Assembly (NCBI GenBank): GCA_002327225.1
Contig: DCUN01000188.1
Span: 22,059 to 41,650 of the forward strand
From: Desulfobulbaceae bacterium UBA2213
GTDB lineage: Bacteria > Desulfobacterota > Desulfobulbia > Desulfobulbales > Desulfocapsaceae
Direction of reading: 5' to 3'
Length of the DNA: 19,592 nt
This document shows, piece after piece, positions 6,790-14,702 of this stretch. Position 1 is the first letter of the stretch; each line of letters starts with the position of its first letter. A model generated the notes under the pieces. That model saw only the letters and a program-made list of their open reading frames with translations, did not search any database and had not been told where the DNA came from. The position numbers and the translations under genes are program-made.

Positions 6790-8093
6790 TACTTTACCCC
6801 CTTGGCGGTGTGTGCGTGACCCTCACCCTTGAGGACACTGATATTGGTGAAAAAGATATAGAAGACCCAGATGGCAAAGGAGCCAAGGACAATGAAGAAA
6901 ATATAGGAGCCCACGGTTTCCAGGGTCTTGCCGGTGGCAGCGGACATGGAGATATACTCCATGCTCGCCAGTTTCGAGGGCAGGGCAAAGGCGCGGTTGA
7001 TAAAACCAGCCGAGGTGGCAACGGCATAGAGCCCGCAGATGGTGGGACCGCTGACCACCTTGGTGATCAGAGAACCGATCTGGATGCCAAACAGAGAGCC
7101 CAGAAGCATGCCCATAGCCAGGGTGTAAAAGATAAAACCATGCACGGCATACTGGGAGAGCCCGGCATAGCCGGCGGTGAAGATAATCTGAAAGATGTCG
7201 GTGCCAACAGTAGTGGCTGAAGAAACACCGAGGGTATAGACAAAGATCGGGAAAGTCAGGAAACCACCGCCTACACCCATGATGGCCGCAGCCATACCAA
7301 CGATAAAACCGCTGATCACCAGGAACAGCCAGGATATCTTACGGCCGCCGGGAGTGACGCCCTCGTCAAATTTGATCATCGGCGGCAAATTAATAGACTG
7401 CAGCTTCTGAGCCGTCGCGGTCATACTGGCGACAGCGGCTGTGCTCCCGGATTTCTTTTGCGCAGACGCTGCTTTTTGGGAGCGAAAGAAATCCATCAGG
7501 GCATAGGTACAGAGGAAGCCCAGCATCAGAACATAGATGGTGGTGATAAAGGCGTCACTCAGTACCGGATTTTTTTCATAGAGGGTACGATTCACCCAGC
7601 CGCCGAGGGTGGCGCCACCGACGGAGCCTATGAGGAAAACCATGGCCAGACCGACACAGACATTGCCCAGCTTGCGATGGAGCACACTGCCCATGATCGC
7701 CTTGGCAAAGATATGAAAGAGGTCGGTACCAACCGCAAGGATACCTTTCACCCCGACGCTCATCAGGGCAGGGGCAATAATGAAACCGCCGCCGGCGCCA
7801 ATGCAGCCTGTGATCAGGCCGGCGACAATGCCGACCCCGATGGAGGCAAAGAAAATTGTCGGGGTATAAAAGGCCGGGGCATAGGCATTCTTGCCGCCAA
7901 GCATGGCGGGCATACTGCCGACCAACTCCTCGGCAAAGGATATGCCGCCGATAAGGATCGGGACAATAAGCAGGGCCAGGATTATCAGCCGCTTACGATC
8001 ATGCAGAATGGTGTTGGACATGTCCAGCTCCCACCTGGCATGGGCCCTGGCGCCCATCAGCATGAACTGGTTTAACTCACTGAAAAATTTCAT
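6789..8093 (-). CDS. TauE/SafE family anion exporter
   Basis: This 434-residue integral membrane protein belongs to the TauE/SafE (sulfite/organosulfonate exporter, DUF81) family. The two internal repeats are easy to see: ITGCIGAGGGFIIAP with VGTDLF in the first half (from about residue 94), and AAIMGVGGGFLTFP with VGTDIFQ in the second. Family members export small sulfur-containing or carboxylate anions; the substrate here cannot be read from sequence. The amphipathic N-terminal extension (residues 1-35, MKFFSELNQFMLMGARAHAR and onwards) precedes the first membrane helix. The protein is longer than the roughly 250 residues of the minimal family, with a polar loop around the middle (Gln/Lys/Ser/Ala-rich). 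AGAGGAG lies about 8 bases before ATG 8093. It is co-translated with the partner protein at 6091-6789. In a sulfur-metabolising cell, sulfite, sulfonate or thiosulfate would be reasonable candidates. Confidence 0.9.
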   Translation of the reverse strand: MKFFSELNQFMLMGARAHARWELDMSNTILHDRKRLIILALLIVPILIGGISFAEELVGSMPAMLGGKNAYAPAFYTPTIFFASIGVGIVAGLITGCIGAGGGFIIAPALMSVGVKGILAVGTDLFHIFAKAIMGSVLHRKLGNVCVGLAMVFLIGSVGGATLGGWVNRTLYEKNPVLSDAFITTIYVLMLGFLCTYALMDFFRSQKAASAQKKSGSTAAVASMTATAQKLQSINLPPMIKFDEGVTPGGRKISWLFLVISGFIVGMAAAIMGVGGGFLTFPIFVYTLGVSSATTVGTDIFQIIFTAGYAGLSQYAVHGFIFYTLAMGMLLGSLFGIQIGSLITKVVSGPTICGLYAVATSAGFINRAFALPSKLASMEYISMSAATGKTLETVGSYIFFIVLGSFAIWVFYIFFTNISVLKGEGHAHTAKGVK

Positions 8094-8131
8094 TGTTACT
8101 CACTCCTCTTCCCGTGTTGAATAATAAGATA

Positions 8132-8150
8132 CCCGGGGGTTTCCCCCGGG
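8132..8150. terminator. GC-rich hairpin between the receiver gene and the exporter gene
   Basis: CCCGGGGG (8132-8139), a TTT loop and CCCCCGGG (8143-8150) form a perfect 8-bp stem. On the minus strand it is followed by a U-rich stretch (TATCTTATTATT), which fits an intrinsic terminator or attenuator downstream of the kinase/receiver genes. It lies within 40 bases of the exporter start at 8093, so it may control read-through into the exporter. Confidence 0.6.
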
Positions 8151-8275
8151 CGTTATAAAAACTTCCTGACTCTTTCTGCTCCAGTCGATGCGATCCACTG
8201 AGGGCCTGTCCGCAAATATTATGGACAAGATTGCGCTCAGATTTGGATGAGATACAAGACGTTCATGTTATGTGT

Positions 8276-8300
8276 GGCCAGGCCCTAACTCGGCCTGGCC
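8276..8300. promoter_or_regulatory. Stem-loop holding the receiver gene stop codon in its loop
   Basis: GGCCAGGCC (8276-8284) pairs perfectly with GGCCTGGCC (8292-8300). The TAG stop of the minus-strand receiver gene (8285-8287) lies in the 7-base loop. No U-tract follows. The last codons of the receiver gene form one arm, so this could be a 3'-end stability structure. Confidence 0.5.
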
Positions 8301-8713
8301 ATGTCCCGTTTAATCTGGGCCTGTTCAATCTTATCCTGCTGGATTCTTTTTCGCTCATAGGCCTCACTGAGTTTTTCCAGCAGGGACTCAAACTCCATCG
8401 GCTTCATCAGGTAATCAAAGGCCCCGAGTTTCATGCCGTCGATCCCTGATTCCACCGAGGCATGGCCGGTGAGCATGACAACTTCAATCAACGGTTTTAT
8501 CTGTTTAATCTCCCGCAGCGTGGCAACTCCACCCATTCCCGGCATTTTGACATCGAGCAGGACAACATCAATATCACCGCGCTTGATGCGCTCAATCGCC
8601 ATCTCGCCGTTTTCAGCACCTTCAGCAATGATGTCCCTTTTGCTCAGCCTCTTGATCGTCATGTCGCGAAATTCCTGCTCATCGTCAACAACCAGTACAT
8701 TAAAAAGTGCCAT
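8285..8713 (-). CDS. Receiver-only response regulator
   Basis: This 142-residue protein is a REC domain with a short charged C-terminal helix (residues 118-140, Lys/Arg/Gln/Glu-rich). The acidic pair D10/D11 (LVVDDEQEF), phospho-acceptor D54 (LLDVKMPG), T82 (MLTGHAS) and K104 (LMKPMEF) are all present. The start at 8713 is chosen because AGGAG lies 8 bases upstream; an in-frame ATG 72 bases further up would overlap the kinase gene and has no such support. It follows the Cache kinase gene by 16 bases and is its most likely phosphorylation partner. It lacks a DNA-binding domain, so output is presumably through protein contact. It closely resembles the receiver at 2882-3274. Confidence 0.92.
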   Translation of the reverse strand: MALFNVLVVDDEQEFRDMTIKRLSKRDIIAEGAENGEMAIERIKRGDIDVVLLDVKMPGMGGVATLREIKQIKPLIEVVMLTGHASVESGIDGMKLGAFDYLMKPMEFESLLEKLSEAYERKRIQQDKIEQAQIKRDMARPS

Positions 8714-8729
8714 CGTTATTTCTCCTTTT

Positions 8730-10439
8730 TTAATATATTGACTCATCGTAGCCACTTGTTCTTCTATCCCCCTGTCCTGATTCACTCAAATGCTTCAACG
8801 GCAGAGTTAAAGTAAAAATGGCGCCTCCCACCTTGTTGTTCTTCACCTCGATTTTCCCCCCTAGTTTTTTCATGATGTCATAACAAATGGACATCCCAAG
8901 ACCTGTTCCCTTGCCCGGATCCTTGGTGGTAAAAAAAGGATCGAAGATCTGCTTCATGACCTCCGCTGAAATGCCGGGGCCACTGTCAGCAAATTCTATG
9001 GAAATTGAGGTATCATCCGCCTTGGTCGTGATGGTGATCCGTCCGTTCTGCTCGACGGCATCCAGGCAGTTATTGAGGAGATTCAAAAAGACCTGCTGCA
9101 GTTGCGGACCATCTGTCATCGTTGTCGGCAGATTTTTATCCAGCAGCTGCTCAATAATAATATTGTGATTCACCGCCTCGTTTTCGACAAAGGAGACCGT
9201 CTCTTCAAGAAGCTCATTGACGCTGACGGACTCCTTTTCCGCACTCATCCTGCGTGAAAATCCCAGGAGGCGATGGGTAATCGTCCCGGCCCGTCTGACG
9301 TGATATTTGATCTTGGTGACAGCATCCTGATATTCGCCAAGATTCTTTACTGCCTCCGGATCCTCATCAGGAAGGAGTTCTTCAATCCATCCTGCCTGAT
9401 TGGTAATCATCTGCAGCGGGTTATTAATTTCATGAGCAATTCCGGCGGCCAACCTGCCGATACTGGCCATTTTTTCAACCTGGACCATCTGCTGGTCCAT
9501 ATCCGCTCTCCTGCGGTCATCCTGTTCAAGCCTGCCCACCATGTAACGGCAGAGAAGCACCGCAGCACCAAGGAAGAGCATGCTTGAAGCGGTAATGATC
9601 ATGAGACTGTTATTACGTCTCTCGTTGAATGTTCCCAAGGAGTCGCTTATTTTGGATTTGACAACCAGCAACCACTGCCCATCTTTCATCCAGCTGCTTG
9701 TATAGAGGAAAGGGCCAATGGTCCTTGTAGATGTTCCTTCGTGATACTCAAGGAGATTCTTCTCCGCTGCTGCCAGCTCTATGGTACCCTGCAGGCTGGG
9801 TGTCTGAAATTCGCCATGCCGGTTGACGATATAGGCATCTCCGCTCGGACCAGTCTGGGCCCGAAGAAGAAGGGCGTTGAATTTTTCAGAATTTATGGTT
9901 GCCCGAAACACATATGTTTTCAGAGGGTCAGTTACCGCCACCACCAGATGAGGGACATTTCTATAGCCCATAAAGACGTCACTGACATGCTTCCCAGCGA
10001 CCATGGCCTCCTTGAACCAGGGAGCATCCTTATAATTTTTGCCCTCAATACTGCTTCTGTATGGGCCGACATAGGCAAGCTGCTTTCCAGCAGAGTCAAT
10101 GACATGAAGATCAACGACGTCTCCCCTCTCGTTGACAGACCTGAAGAGCTGGTCAAGATGTGGCTGATCGCCCATGATCTTAATCGGGTACATCCCGGCC
10201 AGGGTGGAAAGCAGAATGATCTGTTTATTCAGGTATTGGCTGACGGCATCCGTCCGATCTTCAGCCATACGAACCCCGGAATTCTCTATCCTCTGGATGG
10301 CACATTTTCGTAAATTGTAGATCGTAACCCAGGAGACAAAAAGCGTCGGCACCAGGATGAAGATAAAAAAAGCCGAGATCAATCCCCTGCGCAGACGCGA
10401 GTAATACATCTTTTTATTGTTCATGGGCCTCCTGTTCAT
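8730..10439 (-). CDS. Membrane sensor histidine kinase with extracytoplasmic Cache-type domain
   Basis: This 569-residue sensor kinase has TM1 at about 18-41, an extracytoplasmic region at 42-275 with Cache-like features (for example VIDSAGKQLAYVGPY and YKDAPWFKEAM, 113-146), TM2 at about 278-298, a short linker, then a HisKA domain with His336 (IAHEINNPLQ). The HATPase domain follows, with N457 (NLLNNCLD), the G1 motif DSGPGI (485-490), PFFTTKDPGKGTGLGMS and G2 around 511-517. It would detect a small periplasmic ligand, often an organic acid or amino acid in this family, and phosphorylate the receiver encoded 16 bases downstream. A second in-frame ATG at 10424 has AGGAGG close upstream and is an equally plausible start. 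No clear HAMP domain was seen. It lies 14 bases after the HTH/receiver-like gene, consistent with one operon. Confidence 0.93.
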   Translation of the reverse strand: MNRRPMNNKKMYYSRLRRGLISAFFIFILVPTLFVSWVTIYNLRKCAIQRIENSGVRMAEDRTDAVSQYLNKQIILLSTLAGMYPIKIMGDQPHLDQLFRSVNERGDVVDLHVIDSAGKQLAYVGPYRSSIEGKNYKDAPWFKEAMVAGKHVSDVFMGYRNVPHLVVAVTDPLKTYVFRATINSEKFNALLLRAQTGPSGDAYIVNRHGEFQTPSLQGTIELAAAEKNLLEYHEGTSTRTIGPFLYTSSWMKDGQWLLVVKSKISDSLGTFNERRNNSLMIITASSMLFLGAAVLLCRYMVGRLEQDDRRRADMDQQMVQVEKMASIGRLAAGIAHEINNPLQMITNQAGWIEELLPDEDPEAVKNLGEYQDAVTKIKYHVRRAGTITHRLLGFSRRMSAEKESVSVNELLEETVSFVENEAVNHNIIIEQLLDKNLPTTMTDGPQLQQVFLNLLNNCLDAVEQNGRITITTKADDTSISIEFADSGPGISAEVMKQIFDPFFTTKDPGKGTGLGMSICYDIMKKLGGKIEVKNNKVGGAIFTLTLPLKHLSESGQGDRRTSGYDESIY

Positions 10440-10453
10440 TTTCCTTGAGCCGC

Positions 10454-11056
10454 TCAGCGAAAAAGGCCATTCACCTGCTCGACAAGATCGCTTATCTCAA
10501 TACAGCGGGTCGCAACAGCATCAGCACCAGATGATTTTATGTTTTTTATATCCTGTGGTTCCATATCCTTATCAATGATCGACAAGATCTTATACCTGCC
10601 CACACTTCTGGAAAATGTATTGAGTCGTATTGCTTCCGGATAGGCGGATATCGTATCGGTCACCAGAAGATCAGGCATAAAGGTCATGAGTTTATATTCG
10701 GCATCCTTGCCATAGGAGACATAATCACAGATAAAATTGGCATCCTGCCTTAACTGATAAAAAAACTTGATCAAAAACTTCACATAAATGAATTCAAGCG
10801 TTTCACTCGCAAAAACAAAAAGTATCTTCTTGGCTTTTGCCGGAAGAATTGTCTCAGGTATCGGCATGTTATACTGAACAAGAAAATCAACAAGATCAGA
10901 GCTTGCAACATAGCTGCATCCATCTTCCACCCTTGCCCTCAACCCCCTCGTCCCTATCCACCTCTGCACTCGCACATCCGAAACACCGCATACGGAAGCC
11001 ACCTGCTCAAGAGCAAGGGAGACACTCTCCTGATTTTTTAATATCTGCGTTGCCAT
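10454..11056 (-). CDS. HTH protein with degenerate receiver domain
   Basis: This 200-residue protein appears to combine an N-terminal excisionase/MerR-like helix-turn-helix (residues 17-62, with VSDVRVQRWIGTRGLRAR) with a C-terminal alpha/beta domain shaped like a receiver (76-199). In the latter, PDLLVTDT places D134 at the usual phospho-acceptor position. However, the acidic pair at the end of the first strand is replaced by FASETLE, and the conserved lysine after strand five is absent (AVATRCIEIS). It may therefore be a pseudo-receiver that is not regulated by standard phosphorylation. It is the first gene of the minus-strand block, 14 bases before the Cache kinase, and is divergent from the PAS kinase gene. 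It is a good candidate for the transcription regulator of the locus. The domain calls are by eye and moderately sure. Confidence 0.7.
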   Translation of the reverse strand: MATQILKNQESVSLALEQVASVCGVSDVRVQRWIGTRGLRARVEDGCSYVASSDLVDFLVQYNMPIPETILPAKAKKILFVFASETLEFIYVKFLIKFFYQLRQDANFICDYVSYGKDAEYKLMTFMPDLLVTDTISAYPEAIRLNTFSRSVGRYKILSIIDKDMEPQDIKNIKSSGADAVATRCIEISDLVEQVNGLFR

Positions 11057-11406
11057 ATCGCTTCGTTGCCTTCTTCAATGCAGCATCTTGAGTTCACCCC
11101 TTCAAACAACCACAGCTACTCCTGTTTTTCTTAACGCAATTTAAGGGCCAGTTTATGCTGCACGATCATAATTTTATTTTATTTAATCATATCAGCTCAC
11201 TACAATCATCATTCCAAAATTTTGCATCCAGGGTTTCTCGCAAAACTCACAAAATGTGCATAAAAAGTGACAACAACCAGCGACAAGCACGCAACTGATT
11301 GTATTTTCACAAAAAAATTAATGTGTAAAAATATTGACAGCCCAGGCCTTACAGAGTACATTCGTGCCGAAAAAGTGATACTTAGAGACTACCAGGGAAA
11401 AAAGGC
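11057..11406. other. 350-base divergent intergenic region
   Basis: This AT-rich, non-coding stretch separates two divergent regulatory genes and must hold promoters for both. On the plus strand a good sigma70-type promoter is seen at 11334-11362. A 6-bp inverted repeat, TTTTGC (11220-11225) with GCAAAA (11240-11245), could be an operator half-site pair, but this is weak. No confident promoter was found on the minus strand, and no RNA gene was recognised. Confidence 0.6.
11334..11362 (+). promoter_or_regulatory. Sigma70-type promoter of the PAS kinase/NtrC operon
   Basis: A consensus TTGACA -35 box (11334-11339), a 17-base spacer and TACATT (11357-11362, 4 of 6 matches) lie about 45 bases before the kinase start at 11407. 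This would give an untranslated leader of roughly 35-40 bases. Confidence 0.6.
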
Positions 11407-12627
11407 ATGCGCTTACGTTCGACAGACAATCGCTTAATCGAAATCCTTGAGAAGCAAAAACAGGATCTGGTTGTTCGTGTTCTGAAAAAGCATGAAGAAG
11501 TAGAGGCGGGAAAGGAATTTACCAATACGATTCTTGCCAGCTTATCCGACCTCTTCCTGCTCCTGACAAACACCTTTCAACTCGTCCAGGCAAATCAGGA
11601 ATTTTATCGTACCCTGGGCTATTGCAGCGCCAAAAACAGCAACCTGGCGCTGAAAGATCTGGTGGGCGCAGACGAATGTAGCTCTATCCGCCTTGCCCTT
11701 GAAAATGGAGAATTTACAGACTTTGAAACGCATTTCATCGATCACAGCGGCAGACGCATCCCGGTCAATCTTAAAGGATCAACCTACACCACCGAATCCG
11801 GGCGCACCCTGCACATGCTGATTGCAACGGACAGAAGTGACTTTTATGCCATGATGCGTCGTATGCATGAGGCGCAGGAACAACTTATTCATTCTGTCAG
11901 ACTGGCAAGTCTGGGAGAAATGGCGGCCGGCATCGGCCATGAACTGACCCAACCCCTGAACGCCATCCTTCTCTTCAGCAGAAATTGTCTCAAGGTCCTG
12001 CACGACCCCGTGACATACAAAGGGATGCTGGAGGAAAACCTCAACATCATTATTGACCGGGTGAATAAGGCCTCCTCCATTATCCGCAGCCTCAAGAGCT
12101 TTGGCGGTAAGACAGTCGATGAGACAACTGCCGTCAACGTCAATGCGATTCTGGCAAATATTCTCAAATTTCTCCAGTCACAACTGGCCTTGTCAGAGGT
12201 GGAGGTAGAACTGCACCTCGACACCAGTCTGCCCCATGTCCCTGGCCAGGAGGTCAAACTGGAACAGGTTTTTCTCAATCTCATCCAGAATAGCATTCAG
12301 GCCATGGGGAGAACAGATCAGCCCAGAATGACGATTAGAACTTTTCTCCAGTCACAGATGGATCCTGAAACGCTCCAGGAAAAATCCTATGTCGGCATCA
12401 TGATCCAGGACAACGGCGAAGGAATCAGCCCTGATATGCAGAAAAAAATCTTTGATCCCTTCTTTACCACCCGCGAGGTAGGGACAGGAATGGGTCTGGG
12501 CCTCTCCATTGTTGACAGGATCATTCGAGGATTATCAGGATTTATAAAGGTCGAAAGCCCGGCCGGGGAAGGCGCCTCCTTCCTCGTCTTCTTACCCCCA
12601 TGCCCCAACCCTCCAGGAAGTGCATGA
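11407..12627 (+). CDS. Soluble PAS-domain sensor histidine kinase
   Basis: This 406-residue kinase has no membrane segment, so it senses a cytoplasmic signal or a partner protein. A short coiled N-terminus (1-40) precedes a PAS domain (about 45-145, with LFLLLTNTFQLVQANQEF). The HisKA helix follows, with phospho-acceptor His178 in GIGHELTQPLNAI. The HATPase domain carries N295 (NLIQNSIQAM), DNGEGI (335-340), FDPFFTTREVGTGMGLGLS and its G2 box at 361-367. The HELTQPLNAI form of the H-box is typical of DctB/FixL-like kinases paired with NtrC-type regulators. Its TGA stop overlaps the ATG of the downstream NtrC-family gene (ATGA), a strong sign of a cognate pair. GGGAAAAAAGG precedes the start. 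Confidence 0.93.
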   Translation: MRLRSTDNRLIEILEKQKQDLVVRVLKKHEEVEAGKEFTNTILASLSDLFLLLTNTFQLVQANQEFYRTLGYCSAKNSNLALKDLVGADECSSIRLALENGEFTDFETHFIDHSGRRIPVNLKGSTYTTESGRTLHMLIATDRSDFYAMMRRMHEAQEQLIHSVRLASLGEMAAGIGHELTQPLNAILLFSRNCLKVLHDPVTYKGMLEENLNIIIDRVNKASSIIRSLKSFGGKTVDETTAVNVNAILANILKFLQSQLALSEVEVELHLDTSLPHVPGQEVKLEQVFLNLIQNSIQAMGRTDQPRMTIRTFLQSQMDPETLQEKSYVGIMIQDNGEGISPDMQKKIFDPFFTTREVGTGMGLGLSIVDRIIRGLSGFIKVESPAGEGASFLVFLPPCPNPPGSA

Positions 12628-14024
12628 TGGAACACCCTGAAAACAATAACACCACCACGCTTCTGGTCGTGGATGATGATCTCTATCTACTGGCCGCTAT
12701 CAAGCAGACATTAACCTTGAACGGTTATCTCGCTGACACCTTTAATGAACCTGGCAAGGCCCTGGCCGCCATCCACGAAAACAGCTATGCAGCGGTTATC
12801 ACCGATATCAAAATGCCGCAGATGGACGGTATCGAGCTCTTCAAACGTATTCAGGAGATCGACACTGAACTTCCGGTTATCCTGATAACAGGTCACGGTG
12901 ATGTCGAAATGGCGGTAAGTGCCATTAAAAAAGGGGCGTATGACTTTTTACAGAAACCGGTCGACGAAGACATACTGATCGCCTCCATTGAAAGGGCGGT
13001 GGAAAAACGTCGGCTTATCATGGAAAACCGCTGCCTGATCAACCGTCTGAAAAAGCAACGGAAAAGCTATCACTTCCATGGACTTTTTGGCGGTCATCCT
13101 GTAATGCAGGACCTGTACGAAACAATTGAAGCGGTGGCCGAGGAAGACGATCCGGTCATGCTCTATGGAGAAACCGGGACAGGAAAAGAGCTTGTGGCCC
13201 GCGCCATTCATGAGGCCGGGAAACGACACGCGAGGCCCTTTGTCCCGGTCAACATGGGGGCAATGCCTGTCGACATGATCGAATCCGAACTTTTCGGTCA
13301 TGTCAAGGGAGCATTTACCGGAGCACTCCAACAGAAACAGGGCAAGTTTGAATATGCTGAAGATGGGACAATCTTTCTCGATGAAATCTGCAGCATGCCC
13401 GCAAGCACCCAAGGCAAACTCCTCCGGGTTCTTGAGGAGAAGACAGTAACTCCGCTTGGCAGCAATGTCTCCATACCCATCAGGGCAAGGATTATCGCCG
13501 CCACCAACAAAGACCTGGAACAAGAGATTGATAAGGGTACATTTCGTCACGACCTCTACTTCCGCTTAAATGTCCTTCCGGTCAAGACCCCGGCCCTCAG
13601 AGAAAGAAAAGAAGACATCCCCTTGCTGGTTGAGCATTTTCGGCTGGGATACTGCCATGACAGGCAGTTGAACGTGGAGCCTTTTTCAACGGAAATCATT
13701 GAACAGATCAAACGAAACAACTGGCCTGGCAACATCAGGGAATTAAAAAATCACGTCCGCCGGCTTTGCGTTTTCGGCACCCACGCCAAAGCGACAAAAG
13801 GTCCGGCCAAAAAAAATACCATTATAGAAAAGAGTCTTGCTCAACAGACCCCTCTCAAACCTTATCTTGAGCAGATCGAAAAAGAATATCTTATAGAGGT
13901 GTTGCGTCAAAACAAAGGGCTCGTCCCCCTGACACATCACCAACTTGGTATTTCGAGAAAAAGCCTGTATGACAAGGTTAACAAATACGAGATAGATCTG
14001 GCGACATTGAGAAGTGACACCTAA
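12624..14024 (+). CDS. NtrC/DctD-family sigma54-dependent response regulator
   Basis: This 466-residue regulator has three domains. The receiver (1-125) carries D17/D18, phospho-acceptor D61 (VITDIKMP), T89 and K111. The AAA+ domain (about 152-385) has Walker A GETGTGKE (182-189), the sigma54-contact loop GAFTGA (229-234), Walker B FLDEI (251-255) and the arginine-finger region ATNKDLEQ...FRHDLYFRLNVLPV. A Fis-type HTH lies at about 425-457 (HHQLGISRKSLYDKVNKY). When phosphorylated by the overlapping PAS kinase it should activate sigma54 promoters. The start at 12624 is picked because AGGA lies 5 bases upstream and ATGA couples it to the kinase; 12627 is a possible alternative. Probable targets are the CBS/SLC13 genes downstream, by analogy to DctBD, but no clear -24/-12 site was found there. 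Confidence 0.94.
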   Translation: MMEHPENNNTTTLLVVDDDLYLLAAIKQTLTLNGYLADTFNEPGKALAAIHENSYAAVITDIKMPQMDGIELFKRIQEIDTELPVILITGHGDVEMAVSAIKKGAYDFLQKPVDEDILIASIERAVEKRRLIMENRCLINRLKKQRKSYHFHGLFGGHPVMQDLYETIEAVAEEDDPVMLYGETGTGKELVARAIHEAGKRHARPFVPVNMGAMPVDMIESELFGHVKGAFTGALQQKQGKFEYAEDGTIFLDEICSMPASTQGKLLRVLEEKTVTPLGSNVSIPIRARIIAATNKDLEQEIDKGTFRHDLYFRLNVLPVKTPALRERKEDIPLLVEHFRLGYCHDRQLNVEPFSTEIIEQIKRNNWPGNIRELKNHVRRLCVFGTHAKATKGPAKKNTIIEKSLAQQTPLKPYLEQIEKEYLIEVLRQNKGLVPLTHHQLGISRKSLYDKVNKYEIDLATLRSDT

Positions 14025-14119
14025 GCCCTGACGCCGTGAGCGGATCAGATACAATAAGAGGATATGGAAATCCTTCCCTATCCCCATTTACCATACTTAG
14101 CAAAATCAGGAGGAAGCAT

Positions 14120-14644
14120 ATGGCTACTGACAACCCGGTTGTACGAGATTTATTCATACCACTGGAAAGATTTCCGCACCTGCTGGAGACAAAAACGATC
14201 CATGACGCGGTAGCAACCCTGACCCATTTTGCCTGTGGCGAAAATGAGCGTCTCCGCTATTCGACCCTTTTTGTCATCAACCAGCAGAACCAGCTGGTGG
14301 GAAAACTCAACCTGCAAGACCTGCTCACCGCCCTTGACAAACGTCTTGTCGACATTCCCAAGGTCGCAGGCTTTGAGGGACAAGGGGCAGAATATCCCAA
14401 TCTTGCCTTCCTCTGGGAAGATTCCTTTTTTGTGGAATGCGCCAAGCAAAAGGATGTCCTGCTCAAGGATATCATGCGGCCGGTCAACCGTATCGCCAAG
14501 GCCGATGACCCGCTGGTCAAGGCCCTGTCACTGATACTCAACAGCAGAGATCAGGTCATTCCGGTCCTTGACGGGGACGAGATCGTCGGCATTTTACGGC
14601 TGGAAGAGATCTTCACGGCCGTCTGCACTTCCTGTAAATTATAA
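14120..14644 (+). CDS. Two-CBS-domain protein
   Basis: This 174-residue soluble protein is made of a CBS pair. The first repeat covers about 8-72 (STLFVINQQNQLVGKLNLQD) and the second about 112-170 (LKDIMRPVNRIAKADDPLVK, QVIPVLDGDEIVGILRLEEI). CBS pairs commonly bind adenine nucleotides and can gate transporters or enzymes. Between the repeats lies an insert of about 35 residues that I do not recognise. ATG 14120 follows AGGAGGA (14108-14114), an excellent ribosome binding site; the longer reading from 14036 has none. It starts 95 bases after the NtrC-family gene and ends 58 bases before the SLC13 transporter gene. This suggests, without proof, that it is a nucleotide- or energy-sensing regulator of that transporter. 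Confidence 0.85.
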   Translation: MATDNPVVRDLFIPLERFPHLLETKTIHDAVATLTHFACGENERLRYSTLFVINQQNQLVGKLNLQDLLTALDKRLVDIPKVAGFEGQGAEYPNLAFLWEDSFFVECAKQKDVLLKDIMRPVNRIAKADDPLVKALSLILNSRDQVIPVLDGDEIVGILRLEEIFTAVCTSCKL

Positions 14645-14702
14645 TCCGACAGAAATATACGGAAAAAGATTAAAAAGAATAAGGAGATAAGGTTCATTCG
14701 TC

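Noticed and set aside
7458..8075. Plus-strand open frame of 205 codons opposite the exporter
   Set aside because: The sequence is polar, low in recognisable structure and antisense to a clear membrane protein.
11145..11160. GG-N10-GC match resembling a sigma54 promoter upstream of the PAS kinase
   Set aside because: Only the two dinucleotides and a few bases match; a much better sigma70-type promoter is closer to the gene.
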